DNA of 64,000 nt from Mycocentrospora acerina (taxonomy: Eukaryota; Ascomycota; Dothideomycetes; Pleosporales). A program made the position numbers and the translations under genes. Within the stretch, counting starts at the first letter, position 1. Each line of letters starts with the position of its first letter. Under the pieces are notes generated by a model. That model was not told the DNA's origin and did not search any database. It worked only from the letters and a program-made list of their open reading frames with translations. Positions 1 through 11,663 of the stretch are shown piece by piece. The stretch covers positions 609,917-673,916 of the forward strand of contig JAKUHH010000396.1 of the NCBI GenBank assembly GCA_022701365.1, read 5' to 3'.

Positions 1-338
1 AAACGGAATGTGGTATGCATATATCCCTCTCTAGATATTTATCAAATCGTTTGTATGTAGAGCTGATCATTTGCAGTGCGTTTGTCAGGCACAGATTGGA
101 ACGATGTTATTAGCTCCATTGTTGTGCAATCTGGGCACCGGTGTCGTCTTTGGAGGTAAGCTTTCCCCGCTGTTCTCTCTCCAACGTGCAAAAATGAACT
201 TCAGCTGATGATTTTGTGCTGTATAGTTCGAACAACTGCGATGGAGATAGCACACCAGATATCTATTCGCCCGGTGCGGATGAGTTGCCCAGCGGGATGA
301 ATGATAAGACGACGAGCTTCAAATGCTATGTGAATTAG
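1..338 (+). CDS. Small cysteine-containing protein, beta/gamma-crystallin-like (3' part only)
   Basis: The gene enters from the left edge. Exons 1-12, 77-155 and 227-338 join in one frame through two GT-AG introns (64 and 71 bp; branch-like CTGAT at 63-67) and end at TAG 336-338. The visible 66 residues contain four cysteines and the pattern C-x(7)-WNDVISS, then G-x-x-C-x-LW-x(4)-C-x-G, then LPSGMND and a final SFKCYVN. This alternation of a W-x-D/ISS segment, a C-x-L strand and an LP-x-G-x-ND turn resembles the small secreted fungal and bacterial proteins grouped with beta/gamma-crystallins or peptidase-inhibitor family I36. Secretion cannot be judged because the N-terminus is outside the window. 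The exon structure is well supported. The family name is a resemblance only. Confidence 0.5.
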
Positions 339-692
339 TGGTATCTTTTCATAAGTGTTTACACCAATGAAATTCTTCAACTTATTAGAAAGAAATTGTT
401 AGCCTGAGTTTTTTGTGGATCCGAATACGCTGAAGTTCTGACGTTGGACGTGGCATTCGTTGCTAGCTGTACTGCGCTCAGGCTGGAATCATATTTCGTT
501 AATGTCGCAGTATTTGTCGCTGAGACTACTTTATAGACAAGCAAAGTGGGCATTTTGATTTGTTTAGGTACTGAAATGACACGCCACGATATTGAAAAAT
601 GTAAAATATCTCAACGTTTATCCTTGCTCTTGAACACTGATGCCATCTGTCGTTTCATCGACAATGCTTCGCAAACGCTTGCGTCTGACTTT
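339..692. other. Intergenic, no gene seen
   Basis: Space between the convergent ends of the crystallin-like gene and the RidA gene. No coding pattern, repeat or RNA was recognised. It should contain both 3' untranslated regions. Confidence 0.5.
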
Positions 693-1157
693 CTATTTGG
701 GATCATGTGCGACTACCTCAATCTCGACACGCATATCATCCTCGCCTAGCCTAGATACGCCGACGCAAGTCCAAAGGGGTTGATGATCTGGCATCCATTT
801 TTTGAAGTTGCGTACCATCGCATCCATGGCCTCGTTGTTGATAGGAACATGATATGAGTTGACTCTGAATACCTGCGACCAGCCTTTACCGCCAGCATCC
901 CTCAGATTCAAATCAACATTCTCGAAAGCCTTGTCAATCTGTGCATTGATTTCAAGTTGAAATTTGCCGGTTTCTGGGTTCCACCCTCCTGTCGTACGTT
1001 AGTTAGCACAGGTCTCAAACGTGAGCGGAAATATCTGATTCATACCCTGACCGGAGCATTCTATGCGGTCACCGATTCGTACAGCCTGGCTGTAGCTGAA
1101 CTTTGTCTTGTTCGTGACACCCACACCTGGGTATGCAAAGTACTGAAGATGCGACAT
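693..1157 (-). CDS. RidA/YjgF/YER057c/UK114-family reactive enamine deaminase
   Basis: Two exons on the minus strand, 1157-1046 and 988-693, joined by a 57-bp GT-AG intron, give 135 aa. The start MSHLQYF at 1157 gives the usual family length. The protein shows the family signature: an aromatic-rich N-terminus, then IECSGQGGWNPETGKF at the splice junction, a central FENVDLNLRDAG segment, and the C-terminal GVSRLGEDDMRVEIEVVA strand that normally carries the active-site R and E of the clefts between subunits of the trimer. RidA proteins hydrolyse enamine/imine intermediates released by PLP enzymes and amine oxidases, usually in cytosol or mitochondria. No targeting peptide is evident. It is divergent from the regulator at 1517 with a 359-bp gap. 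Family assignment is firm; the substrate is unknown. Confidence 0.9.
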
Positions 1158-1516
1158 GGTGAAATTAGTGGCGTGATTTTGAGAGAAATTATGGGAGAGG
1201 GTTTCAGTACAAAAAGCAGAATAGACTCTCTGATCGATAGTTTCCAAAGCTGCGATGAAACTTATATGTTTTCGTGTCATCGGAATATGATTTCCGGATA
1301 GCGAATCTGTCTGCCACTACAGAAAGTCCGTCATGAACACTTTCGTGAGCGTCGTCATAACATAATCGAAGGCGATTCGTTTCTTAGAAATTCCTCAATT
1401 GTGATATGACCACATGACTGCACTTTGCCTTCATGTCAACGGAATGCGTATGATTTATCGGCCTCCTGTTCTCGGCGGTTCTCCGGTGTTGCCGGTCTGG
1501 GCGCTCGGACATAAAA
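1158..1516. promoter_or_regulatory. Divergent intergenic region, RidA gene / Zn2Cys6 regulator
   Basis: 359 bp separate the start codons of the minus-strand RidA gene and the plus-strand regulator, so both promoters lie here. Sequence from about 1440 to 1515 is richer in C and G than its surroundings. No clear TATA box or paired CGG motif was identified. Confidence 0.4.
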
Positions 1517-4059
1517 ATGGACAATGACATCAACTCTGCTTGGAAGCAACGTTCGGCACCCACAATGCCGCCATCCGACACCGCACGTGCTGCTGACAAG
1601 GGCAATACTCATAGAAGGCGCAAGTATGTGTCCAAGGCATGCGATTCATGCCGCCAACGGCGAGTCAAGGTACATTTTCACATTTGCTTTTCCTTTGGGG
1701 TAACGTCTGTAATCGTCTTGTATGAAACAATTAGGTCAACTTCATTGACGTAAATTTTATTTCAGTGTGATGGGAAACAACCATTCTGTTCGCCTTGTCT
1801 CGATCGATCCCTTCATTGCCGATACAGTAGAGACGACGACGGACGTAGGCCCGCTTCCAAGTCATATGTTCAGCTGCTACGAGGTCGAATAGAGGTTCTG
1901 GAATCAATTTTGGCTTCAAACTCGATCGATGTTGATGCTGCTATAACTCAGATTTCCAAAGAACGTGCTTCATCCCGAGAACATGAAGCCAATGGTACAA
2001 ATGTAGCCTCGTCTGATTTTCAGCACTTATGCGCCGCTTTCGAAGGCGCTCTTTCCCTTGATGAGTCCGTAAACTATGACCAAGATGGCGAGGCTCGCTA
2101 CTTTGGACCAACAAGTGGTCGCCTGATATTTCAACAAAGTAAGTATAGGCTTAACTTAATTATGATATTGAACGACTCGTAGACTGCCATCATCATGTTT
2201 AATAACTTTCGATTAGAACGAGACGATTTTGAGATCACACAAGTGATCTCACATGACGCATACTCTACAGAAGGGCTATTATCAAACTCGCAGTCTCAAG
2301 TCAACGACATGACATTCGAAATTGAAACAAGCAATGACGTTTACCAAGTACTCCATGCTGAGCTCGTAGGTTTGTACTTTACATGGCAAAATCCCTGGAC
2401 TCCGATTGTCGATGAAGTATTGTTTCGAGAGAGCCAACAGAGTCATGGTCGCTACTATTGTCCACTACTGCTCAATTGTATCATGGCAGTTGGGTCTCGA
2501 TTCTCAGATAATACCATTGTAAGATCCGACCCAAGCGATCCAAATACGGCAGGCGTATCGTACCTTGAAAAGGCAGAAGCTCTATTGCAACTTGATTTGA
2601 AACAGCCGAATCTTACTACGGTGCAAGCCTTGTCTCTCATGGTTATTGCATATTGCGTACGTATCCTTTTTGTAGACTTTTCTGACTGCAATCACACATT
2701 CATGATGGTAACTTGGCTGACTAAATCCAAGAGTATCGGTGCAGATGCAGCTGCATGGCTCCATCAAGGTATGGCAGTGAGGGTTGCTCTTGATCTAGGT
2801 CTTAATCTCGATGTGACTTTGCTATCAGGATCGAACTTGGTTCCTTCTAAAGAGGTAGAACTAAGACGTCAGATTTATTGGACTTTATACTGTGATGACA
2901 AACTTCACTCAATGTACACAGGCAGAGTTTGCTCCATGTTGGTACAGTTTTCCGTGCTCAAAATTCACAATACCAGTTCTACACTGACGCCTACAGAATA
3001 TACAAGGCTCCGTCGAGCTTCCGTATGTGACTGAGTCATATGAAAACTCTTATGAAGTCAATACCCGAGCACGCCAAATTTCGACAGCACTTCGCTCTCT
3101 CGTTAGTGAAAGCCAAATTGCTGAGAAGATCAATCTTGGATTGTATGTATGGCTGCTGAAGTTAAATTTGTTAATGTTTAGCTAAAAAAAAAGCTAGGTA
3201 CGCTCCTCAACCAAGGTATCTGGGAAGCCAAAGGGAACAATTCTTCGAAAACACTCTCCTTGAGCTCAGAAACTGGCTATATGACCTTCCTGATGATCTG
3301 AGGCTCGAAAATGCTGGCAAGACAAGCATATCACCACAAGTATACGTGCTTCATATGACTTATTACACAACCTTGATACTCCTTGGAAGTGGGTTGCTAA
3401 TTGGAAAAAGAGAATTGACACAAATAGAAAATCTTGAAAAAGACTCACTAGCGATGAAGGCTAATTTAGCATGTTACGATGGAGCTAGGAACATCAGCTT
3501 GGTTGCGAAAAGGTATCGAGTAACATTCGGCAGCTTTCGCAGAAGTCCACTTTCTGCAACGCACTGCCTACTTTCAGCGGCTCTTGTACTTATACGGATT
3601 GCCAGCACGAAAAATGAGATTTCAGATCGCGATAACGTAATTGAGGCTGTCGGTATTTGTCTCAATTCTCTTAAGGAACTCTCTGTCTCCTGGAGCCCAG
3701 CCCAACGTATGCGTCATAATCTTGGATCACTGATGACGTTGAAGCTAGGAGATCTTCCTGAGTCGATAGTGCCGGATATTAGCAAAGAAGAACTAAGGCT
3801 CAATCAGAGGAAAGGACAAAATCAACCCGCCGTCGATACGAGCCTTGGATCCGATATGAAAGCCAACTTTCTGGCAGAACAAGATTCATCAGCCCCGATT
3901 CTATTTAGCAATACGCTGTTGTCCCTAGGCACATTCGACAGCTACCCTCAACTCTATGATTACTCTGGGTTTGCTGCAAATGTCGCAGACGCTACCATGC
4001 TAGATTTGTCGCTCTGGAGCAGCCTTGATTTGGATTTTGGCACCGAGCCGCCTATATAA
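1517..4059 (+). CDS. Zn2Cys6 transcription factor with fungal-specific middle homology domain
   Basis: Six exons (1517-1669, 1766-2138, 2217-2656, 2732-2941, 2997-3142, 3198-4059) keep one frame and give 727 aa. Residues 42-69 carry the binuclear zinc cluster C-x2-C-x6-C-x6-C-x2-C-x6-C, interrupted by intron 1 immediately before the third cysteine. A basic linker and a probable dimerisation coil (QLLRGRIEVLESILAS) follow. From about residue 185 to 530 there is a Fungal_trans-type domain, with HGRYYCPLLLNCIMAVGSRFSD, AWLHQGMAVRVALDLGLN, LRRQIYWTLYCDDKLHSMYTGR and a VLHMTYYTTLILL helix. It is a nuclear DNA-binding regulator. It lies 288 bp upstream of a co-oriented SDR, a possible target. Length and domain order are normal and no disruption was seen. 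Confidence 0.9.
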
Positions 4060-4347
4060 CGAAACGCTGCTCGTTTTCGGTTGTTATTAACGAAGCCAAT
4101 ACAATGTGGAATCGTTTCACCATGTTTCTCATGACGATGTAACCCGAGACTTCGCACTTGGTCAAGACGCTAACGCTTTTCGGGCTGTCAGCAACTTGCA
4201 TAAATCGGAGATAAATGTATAACCACGTCATTTTTTCTTGCAAGATTCTTCACAGTACATAATCGGCCTTCTCTATAAGAACATTGGATGTTTAATACAA
4301 AATTGACAGATATCCAGTTCGCAGTCTTACTTTCCACACTTATCAAA

Positions 4348-5594
4348 ATGCCAGGTTCTACACCAGAGGCTCCAATTACTTGTGATATTGACTTTGACCC
4401 CATCAATGTTGCGGGGAAGACAGTAATTGTAACAGGAGGTAATCTAACGAGTGCTGATATTGCGTTTTGCAATTTTAAAATGCATCGTCTTTTTTGTTGT
4501 CTTTATTCTAACATGACGATGATAGGCGCCAATGGACTCGGAGAAGCCTATGTTCGAGCACTCTACGCTGCAAAGTATGTTTGAATGAGAACGAGAGAAA
4601 GCAATTAGCAAAGCATAATTCAATATGTAGGGCCAATGTTGTTATTGGAGATGCAAACCAAGAAGATGGCGAAAAGCTCGCGTCAGAATTGATAGGGTAA
4701 GCAGATTAAAGAAATACCTTAACAGGCTTGACTGATATCATAGTAGCACTGAATTTTTCATTTGCGATGTAACCATTTGGGATGACCAACTGAAACTGTT
4801 CCAAAAGGCAGAAGCAAAATTCGGCAAGATCCATTATGTCGTTGCTAATGCCGGTATTGCGAGTGATGATGATGTTTTCTCATTTGATGGTCGGTTTCCT
4901 ATGATTCCTTTGCCACTTCAAGTATATTGACACATCAGCAGGTCCAGATTCAACACCGACAGAACCGATATTAAAAATCATAGATGTCAATATGCGAGGG
5001 GTTTTATATACAGCCAAACTTGCCATGCACTACTTTATCAAAATCAATGGAATAGCTCCATCACCCGATCAGGTAGACACTTGTCTTATCTTAATCGGTT
5101 CTGGGGCCGCGTTTCTTGACTGTCCTCGTGGGCCCCAGTACTCGGGCTCAAAGTGGGGCATTCGCGGCATTATGCATTCCCTAAGAAGGACAACACATTT
5201 CTACAGCAGTAGAGTGAATATATTATCGCCTTGGTAAGTTACTGTGAAAACTATGCCAGCTATCTATCCTAATCTTAAACCGTCCAGGTACGTTCGCACA
5301 AAGATTCTCACGAGAGAGAGCTTCAATCATGTTGAAGACTGCGGTGTGCAAATGGCATCAACAGAAGATGCGGGTCAGGCCCTCTTACGTCTGCTGGGTG
5401 ACGCCAACATTAATGGCAGGTCATTATTCATAGCCCCTCGGAAATGGTCACCGAGAGGTTACGTCGATCTTAATCTTGATGAGTACCCAGGAAATGACTT
5501 TTTAGAAGAGATTCAAGCGGATCAGCTTTGTTCAGCTCCTATCCATTTGGGATTATTTCTTGAAAAAGGGTCGAAATCCACAAGGCAAAGGTAA
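4348..5594 (+). CDS. Short-chain dehydrogenase/reductase (classical SDR)
   Basis: Six exons (4348-4438, 4526-4574, 4631-4696, 4744-4889, 4942-5233, 5288-5594) give 316 aa with consistent phases. A Rossmann dinucleotide motif TGGANGLG is at residues 29-36. The acidic D54 at the end of beta-2 (VVIGDAN) favours NAD(H) over NADP(H). The structural NAG motif is at 104-106. The catalytic residues are S171 (IGSGAA), Y184 and K188 (YSGSK). The sequence then runs VNILSPWYVRTKI, where most family members have a PG turn. The architecture resembles 15-hydroxyprostaglandin-dehydrogenase-like fungal SDRs. The substrate is not predictable. Its place behind a co-oriented Zn2Cys6 regulator suggests co-regulation. 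Confidence 0.88.
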
Positions 5595-8500
5595 ATGTGT
5601 CAGAAGCAGATACACAAAAATGAATTGGTGCACTTTTTTTATACCTTAAATTGAAGCTGAGAATTAGAGTTTTTTTTCGTAAAGTTTCCACAACTGACAC
5701 AAGATTCGTGCCATCACCCTATTTTCCCCTGAGAACTTGGGTTCCGTTCTACTCGAGAACTCCTACCGCAGTTGCAACAGCTTAGATGCATATCCAGTAT
5801 TTCGATATGGAAGACCTTTGTTGATATTGACTCACAAAATCTTTTTATAGAAGAAAAATGTAGCAGGAAAAGATGGATTCAGGCGATATACTGTGTGGAT
5901 TATTAATCGGACGTAGTTGACATACAGAGGGACTTTACACAAACAAAATGGGCTAGGAAATATAGTCATCTATAGCTCCGAATTAAAGTGCCTAGCATAT
6001 GGTTGAGCAGCTGCTACGTGTATTGGCCGACGTAATATGACCTGTCGATTTATTTCTTTTCAAGCATGAATTGTACGACTAGTCTTTGAATAATTGAGTC
6101 TCTTACAAGATGTTTCCTCGGTTCAGAGTCTTTCAAGGCTAATTGTCAAGGTAACCGCTCTATCCCACTGTGCCACGCAAGCCCAAAAGTTACTGTGGTC
6201 TTTATTTTGATAGACCACGAGATAGATCAATAAATATCTTCAGGATGAACCAACTTCTGACACTGAACTTTACTCTGATTAGAATTCATTACAAAGCGTG
6301 GCGTCTGTTAAAGATTTCAACATAACAAGATAAAAATCTTTGAGTGATGTACATACGTTTCATTACACGTGGCGCTATCTTCTTCTATCGCTCCAGTCTA
6401 CATTTACCATTGTTAATAGGATAGCCTTGAGTTGCTTACTAGAATTTACATTAATATTACCTTTGCTGTTGAATTTCAAATCAATGATAAGAATTTTTTA
6501 TTTGACTCCAGCTACAGGCAGCACTGAACTTTAGGACCACGTTGTCGAATTTCAATGTGTCGACCCAAAATATGGAGTTATGATTGCACATAGTAATTGC
6601 TATTTTATGGTTATTTGTAAGATTTCAAATTCTACCTAAGTTCTCATCAATCTAAAACTCAGTTTCGAGACGGGTTGGTGATTGCGATGGAAAAACTATT
6701 TTGTGCTAATATTCTACAGAAAGTAGTACGAGTGGAATCGTAGAAAACTAGGCAATTTAAATCCTAATAACAATATTGGTGAAGTAGCCTAAAGAGTGTA
6801 CTTAACCTGGAATCTTTTTCATATAGTTGTTAGCATCCTCCAAACTTCACAAGGTGAAGTAAGCAGAGTCTTAGTATATGATATAGGTATAGTCTTGATT
6901 AAATATAAACATGTCTTTGTATCCTTAGATAGGATTCTCTCTTATTCTATAGACTAACCTTTCCGTATTTCAGCTCCTCTCATGTTCGATGAGATGACAC
7001 TGAGGTCCAGCAATGACCTGGTGCAGCCTACGTGAGGACCTGTAACTTGGGAGTGACTCACAAAAAGCCTCTTCAGGGTATATTCTTGACAACATTAGGG
7101 TCAATATTTCAGTGGCTGGTTCTAAGTTTCATTAAATAGGCTATAGTGACACTAGAAACAATTTCTTTCGGAACAGAACACATTTATGATAGAAATCTAG
7201 AGAAATTCCACCTAAAGTTTGCAATTGTTTAATTGGGCTTAGGTTTAACGTCACATATGCTACATACAAATAGAGACAGGCGAAAAATTTAGAGATTTGA
7301 GGCGTTGTAGAAGGCAGGAGCATGCCTTAAAAAATTTTGGAGGTTCTGCCGCTAAGATTTCGCAAAACACAAAAATTAAGAAAATTAATACCTGCAAAAC
7401 TAGCAAAGGCTACTTCCGACGATTCAAAATTGCAAGCCGCAATCTAGATACTAAGAAGACATAGGAATTTAAAGTTAAATAAGCTAGTCGAATCGAATTT
7501 TTGACTCAGAGAACTGCCTTGTCCAAAAATCAAAGTGAACAAGTAACAGGCGTTTACTTGATAAGTTTGGCGTCGACGATGACTTCTGAAATTCGAGTTT
7601 TGCTTTTATCACTCAGCACTGGTATTTATCCAAGTTTGAAAACATAAGAGCACTAAGTCCTAGCATAGTCTTCTTTTCTAAATCTTACTGGAAATCAAAG
7701 TTTCCAACATTCGATTATTATCTCAAACCTTTATTTCTTAACTATCAGCACTCGTTTTCTAGTCGCAGAGTCATCTAGGTTTAATCATTGTATCTATAGA
7801 TTACATCTTAGTTAAATTAAACCTCCTTGTGATTTTGAGCAGGAGAATTGAACAGAAAACATAAAATCAAAGATTCAATAATTTCGATGCCGCAATTAAA
7901 TTGTTTGTATTTTATCGACGAAAGGTGCACTTCGTTGAAAACAAATCCTCAGCTACGCATGCGCGTTAAGATTGCAAAATTATTCGTTTTTTACTTGAAC
8001 TTTCTACTTTGTAATTAAACAGCCGTAGGCGATTAATTTGTTTTTGACAGTTTCATTCTGTGTTCCTGGGATTGTTTTCTGTTTTTGAAGAATTCTTTTT
8101 AAATTACAAATTAAGGTTAGACATACGGTAATCATACTATCATTGAATTTTTATAATTGAAAACTGTATTAAATTGATAGAGGAATTCTAGATAGTTGGG
8201 CTGAAAATTACCTTTGATTTCTAGACACAACGTTCTCCTAGTTACGGTCCGTTTTCGCATGGACCGCCACATTTAGTTTAGCCTTCGAACAGCCCAATTA
8301 GACATGATGTCGGTCCATTAGATTTGACAATGTTACAGAACCCACCTCTGTGCATTAGACTACACTTATCTTTGTAACTACTATGTGGATACTAGTCACC
8401 AACATCTCACAAGATGTAGAGGCTATCTGATTTAGGTTATCGGGGCGTTTAAATCGAGCGATTGAATTCTTGACTGACATGATGTTAATGTAGTGATTCG

Positions 8501-9542
8501 AGATCCGATCACGTTGCAGTGCTATATTGGAAAATAGCTCTTCTCTTCTCCTGACTTTCAGATAAAAGTAAACTATCACAAAGTCCCCGGAATATATTTG
8601 GGAGAAAAACTTATTCAAGTCAAGTCAGCAGCATTCAAAAGTTTATCTTTCAAGATGTGTTTCGCGGCTGACAATATTAGCAATCTTAATTTTTAAGTTA
8701 GTTCTGATGTGTATTAAATAGGCAGTTCTTTTACATGAAAGTGAACATGTTAAAGGCTTCCGTTGACTAGACAAGCTTTCATGTTGAGCCTTTGAACTAC
8801 AATTTTAGCTTTGTGAAGAGGTGCAGTAGGGATATCAAGTCTTCATCCAATAAATACTTGTATCTGATGCTTAAAAGAATAGAGTAATAACGTGACTTTG
8901 TGTTCTATTAGTGTGGAATAAGAAGTTGCACTACTCTCTTAGGTTTTGTGAGCCTCATGAAAGTTTTTCTTCTGATGTGGGTGACTTAAGTTCAGCTTCC
9001 TAATCGCTCCTCTGATAACTAGGGTTGAGAATTGTACGTTCCAATAGGTACGTCCTGGTGGTAACGAATAAGAAAAATCTTATCATGACATTAGTACCTG
9101 GACAGAGGATTATGAATTTACTTCGACCTGTAGGCTAGATTGAACCACCAGAGTAATTATGCTGCGCCTGCGAGCAAGAGCAAAAATCCTTCTGTACGGC
9201 CGTTGTGGGGCTGATTATGGGACTGAGTGTGGGTTCATCATGGATTTTCCTGATCTTTTGTCATCACAGTTCAAAAGTGTTTAGGTTTACTAGTGCTAAA
9301 CTGTTCGCATGGATGGACCGAAATAGTTTAGCGTTGAAAAGAACTTGCACAAGTTGGTTGATGACTGTGAAGCTTACGGCACGCTAGCTTGTGCATGATG
9401 ACGTAAGTGGATTTGCTAGCCTCACAACTTTCGATCTGAATACTTTTGCAAGGCTTTGCAACAAGTTCAGATGATGGGTGTGATTTTCGAATCTGCAGTT
9501 CTAGATTTTTCTAAAGCACAATAATTTTCTGCTCTATTAGAT
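5595..9542. other. 3.9-kb stretch without a recognisable gene
   Basis: Moderately AT-rich unique-looking sequence with stops in all frames. Short open frames such as 6340-6534, 8355-8618 (-) and 9205-9387 show no family motif, no splice-consistent extension and no codon pattern. No LTR, inverted terminal repeat or homology to the repeat families elsewhere in the window was noticed. The segment 6960-7080 is locally richer in G and C but gives no coding reading. It may be a long intergenic spacer or a gene decayed beyond recognition. Confidence 0.4.
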
Positions 9543-11164
9543 ATGGTTAACACCGGTAAACCGTCTCAGGGCTGTTTTGCATGCAAAAAGAAGCGTGTCA
9601 AGGTACGCGACATCGTAATCCTCATCCACCTTTCAGATGATTTGTAACCCGTGCCAAGTGTGACATGCAGAGACCTTACTGCCAACGATGTGTACTACTT
9701 GGACAACTCTGTCCTGGTTATCCTGATTTGTGGACAGTGATACATCGCCGGCAAAACAAATCTGCGGAGAAGCAAGTTCGAGCTCGCATTGATCGAAGGA
9801 CTAGAGAAAGGCAAGAAGAGCAAACTGCTACACATTTTCCGCTTTTGCAAAGCGTACATGCCGATCCCGAAGCCTTGAGCTTAACCCTATTTTATAGGGA
9901 TTACACTTTTCAATCTGGAATCTTACTTTTTGATCTTCTCCCAATTCTCCACGCAGATGGCACCATGCCACTTTGTCAAGATGCCATAAGAGCGGTCGCA
10001 ATGGCGAGCTTGGCTCGTCAATACTGCCAGCCTGGTCTCTTAGCTGAGGCAACGCGATTTTATGTCAAAGCTATTAATACAGCCAATGTTGCGATTCAAG
10101 ATTCGACTCTAGTTAAGGACAGTTCACTTTTAGCTGGGGTGTTTTACTCCGGAATGTTTGAGGTAATCCTCCTTCAAATAATCAAGTTAAACTTCTACTT
10201 AGCAAGCTAACCTAGTCAGACTATTGTTGCTGATCTGACCGCCACTAAACGAAGAGACTCTAATAATACTTGTCATGCCCATCTCAAGGGAGCAATTGCC
10301 CTTCTACAATATCGCGCTCAGTGCCAGCTCTGTACCGAATTAGATAAAGAAGTTTTTTCATTTGTTTATCATTTTACGGTAGGGTCCCTTGAATTTATTT
10401 TGCTCTTAAAGCGAGTGGAAGCTAATGATTTGGTTTAGCTGATGGAGTTGTTCACGCCAAAACCTTTGGCACGCCCTAAGATTTGGTATGAATTAGAAAG
10501 CTTCGCCAACAAATGGAACGTTGGTGTCAAAATTGATATAGTAACTCGTCAAGCAGTCGATTTCATAATTTTAGCACAAGTTTTGACTTCGTTACCTTAC
10601 AGTCAAAATGTCGTATCAGAGATATTTCGATCCCTCCAAAGGGGGATTGACGTGGCTGTAGAACTTGAGAATTCATCTATCCAAGTAGACTTTCTGAACA
10701 AAGGCCTTCCTTCCGAGAACTCACAAAGAGCCTTTAACGGATTATTCACATTCTCATGTGAGACAACAAGAAAAATAGCCAAAAGCTCATACATGGGTAT
10801 TCGTTTACACCTGCTTGAAATCATCATGGATCTCATCGTTGATCTAGAGATCGGAAATCACATGTCACATGGTCTAATATCTATTAAGCACCAGGTCCAG
10901 GAGATGATAACAGACACTGTGGACAAAATTGGCGAAGACATTCGCGTTGTGTTCGGATATGATGGCAGAAGCACAATAGAAAATCAACCTGGAGTACCAT
11001 ATCGGGGGTTCTGGATGCTCTGGCCTATGAGAGCTATACTCAATTCATCTTCCGCGAGCGCAACGCAGAGATTGTGGGCCCGAAGTCAATTACAACTTGT
11101 CGGGAAAACAACTGGGATTGGACTAGCTACAGCGTTTTCTAAAACTCTAGAAAGACCAAATTGA
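9543..11164 (+). CDS. Zn2Cys6 transcription factor
   Basis: Four exons (9543-9602, 9659-10162, 10220-10378, 10439-11164) encode 482 aa. The zinc cluster lies at the extreme N-terminus: cysteines 11, 14, 21, 28, 31 and 38 in C-x2-C-x6-C-x6-C-x2-C-x6-C spacing, ending CPGY. Intron 1 (56 bp) falls before the third cysteine, exactly as in the regulator at 1517. A basic segment follows (RRQNKSAEK, RARIDRRTRERQ). The rest is a helical effector region of the kind in short fungal-specific factors (Fungal_trans_2-like), for example FYRDYTFQSGILLFDLLP and AHLKGAIALLQYRAQ. The start is the first ATG and precedes the cluster by ten residues. The gene is convergent with the Old Yellow Enzyme gene downstream. 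Confidence 0.87.
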
Positions 11165-11663
11165 ATTTTGAGCAGACGTTTATATAAACTCCAAATTAGT
11201 GCTCGAATTTCTTGTTTCTCGCAAAAATTTGACTTCGAATTTAAGTAGAATGAGCATTCTTCATAACACATCTCTAGAAACTATCTAAAGCGAAGTATAT
11301 ATGCACAAGTTTTGTGTGAAACAACGAAACTTTAGATTTGATTTTGCTAAATAGGGCAACTGGAATTAGAAAAACCAATTGAAGTTGTCTCTAAAAAGCT
11401 TAACGGGATTGGAAAAAGTACGATCGAAGTTTGCACGTAATAGATCTATGAGATTTGAACGCACGAGTAAGTTCTATCCAGTTGAGAATATATGCTAGTA
11501 TTCACAGAATTTAAATTAATCTGACGTTGTTATCATTGGAAATTAATTATTATGAAAGATGCAATAGTTCTTGTTATTTAAGACTGTTAGATATATTTCC
11601 ATTCTATCTAGAATACAAAACGTAAACATCAGGTGATGCTTTTCTTGCAATGCATCAAATTTT
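11165..11663. other. Convergent intergenic region
   Basis: About 500 bp of AT-rich sequence between the 3' ends of the regulator and the Old Yellow Enzyme gene. No gene or repeat was seen. Confidence 0.5.
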
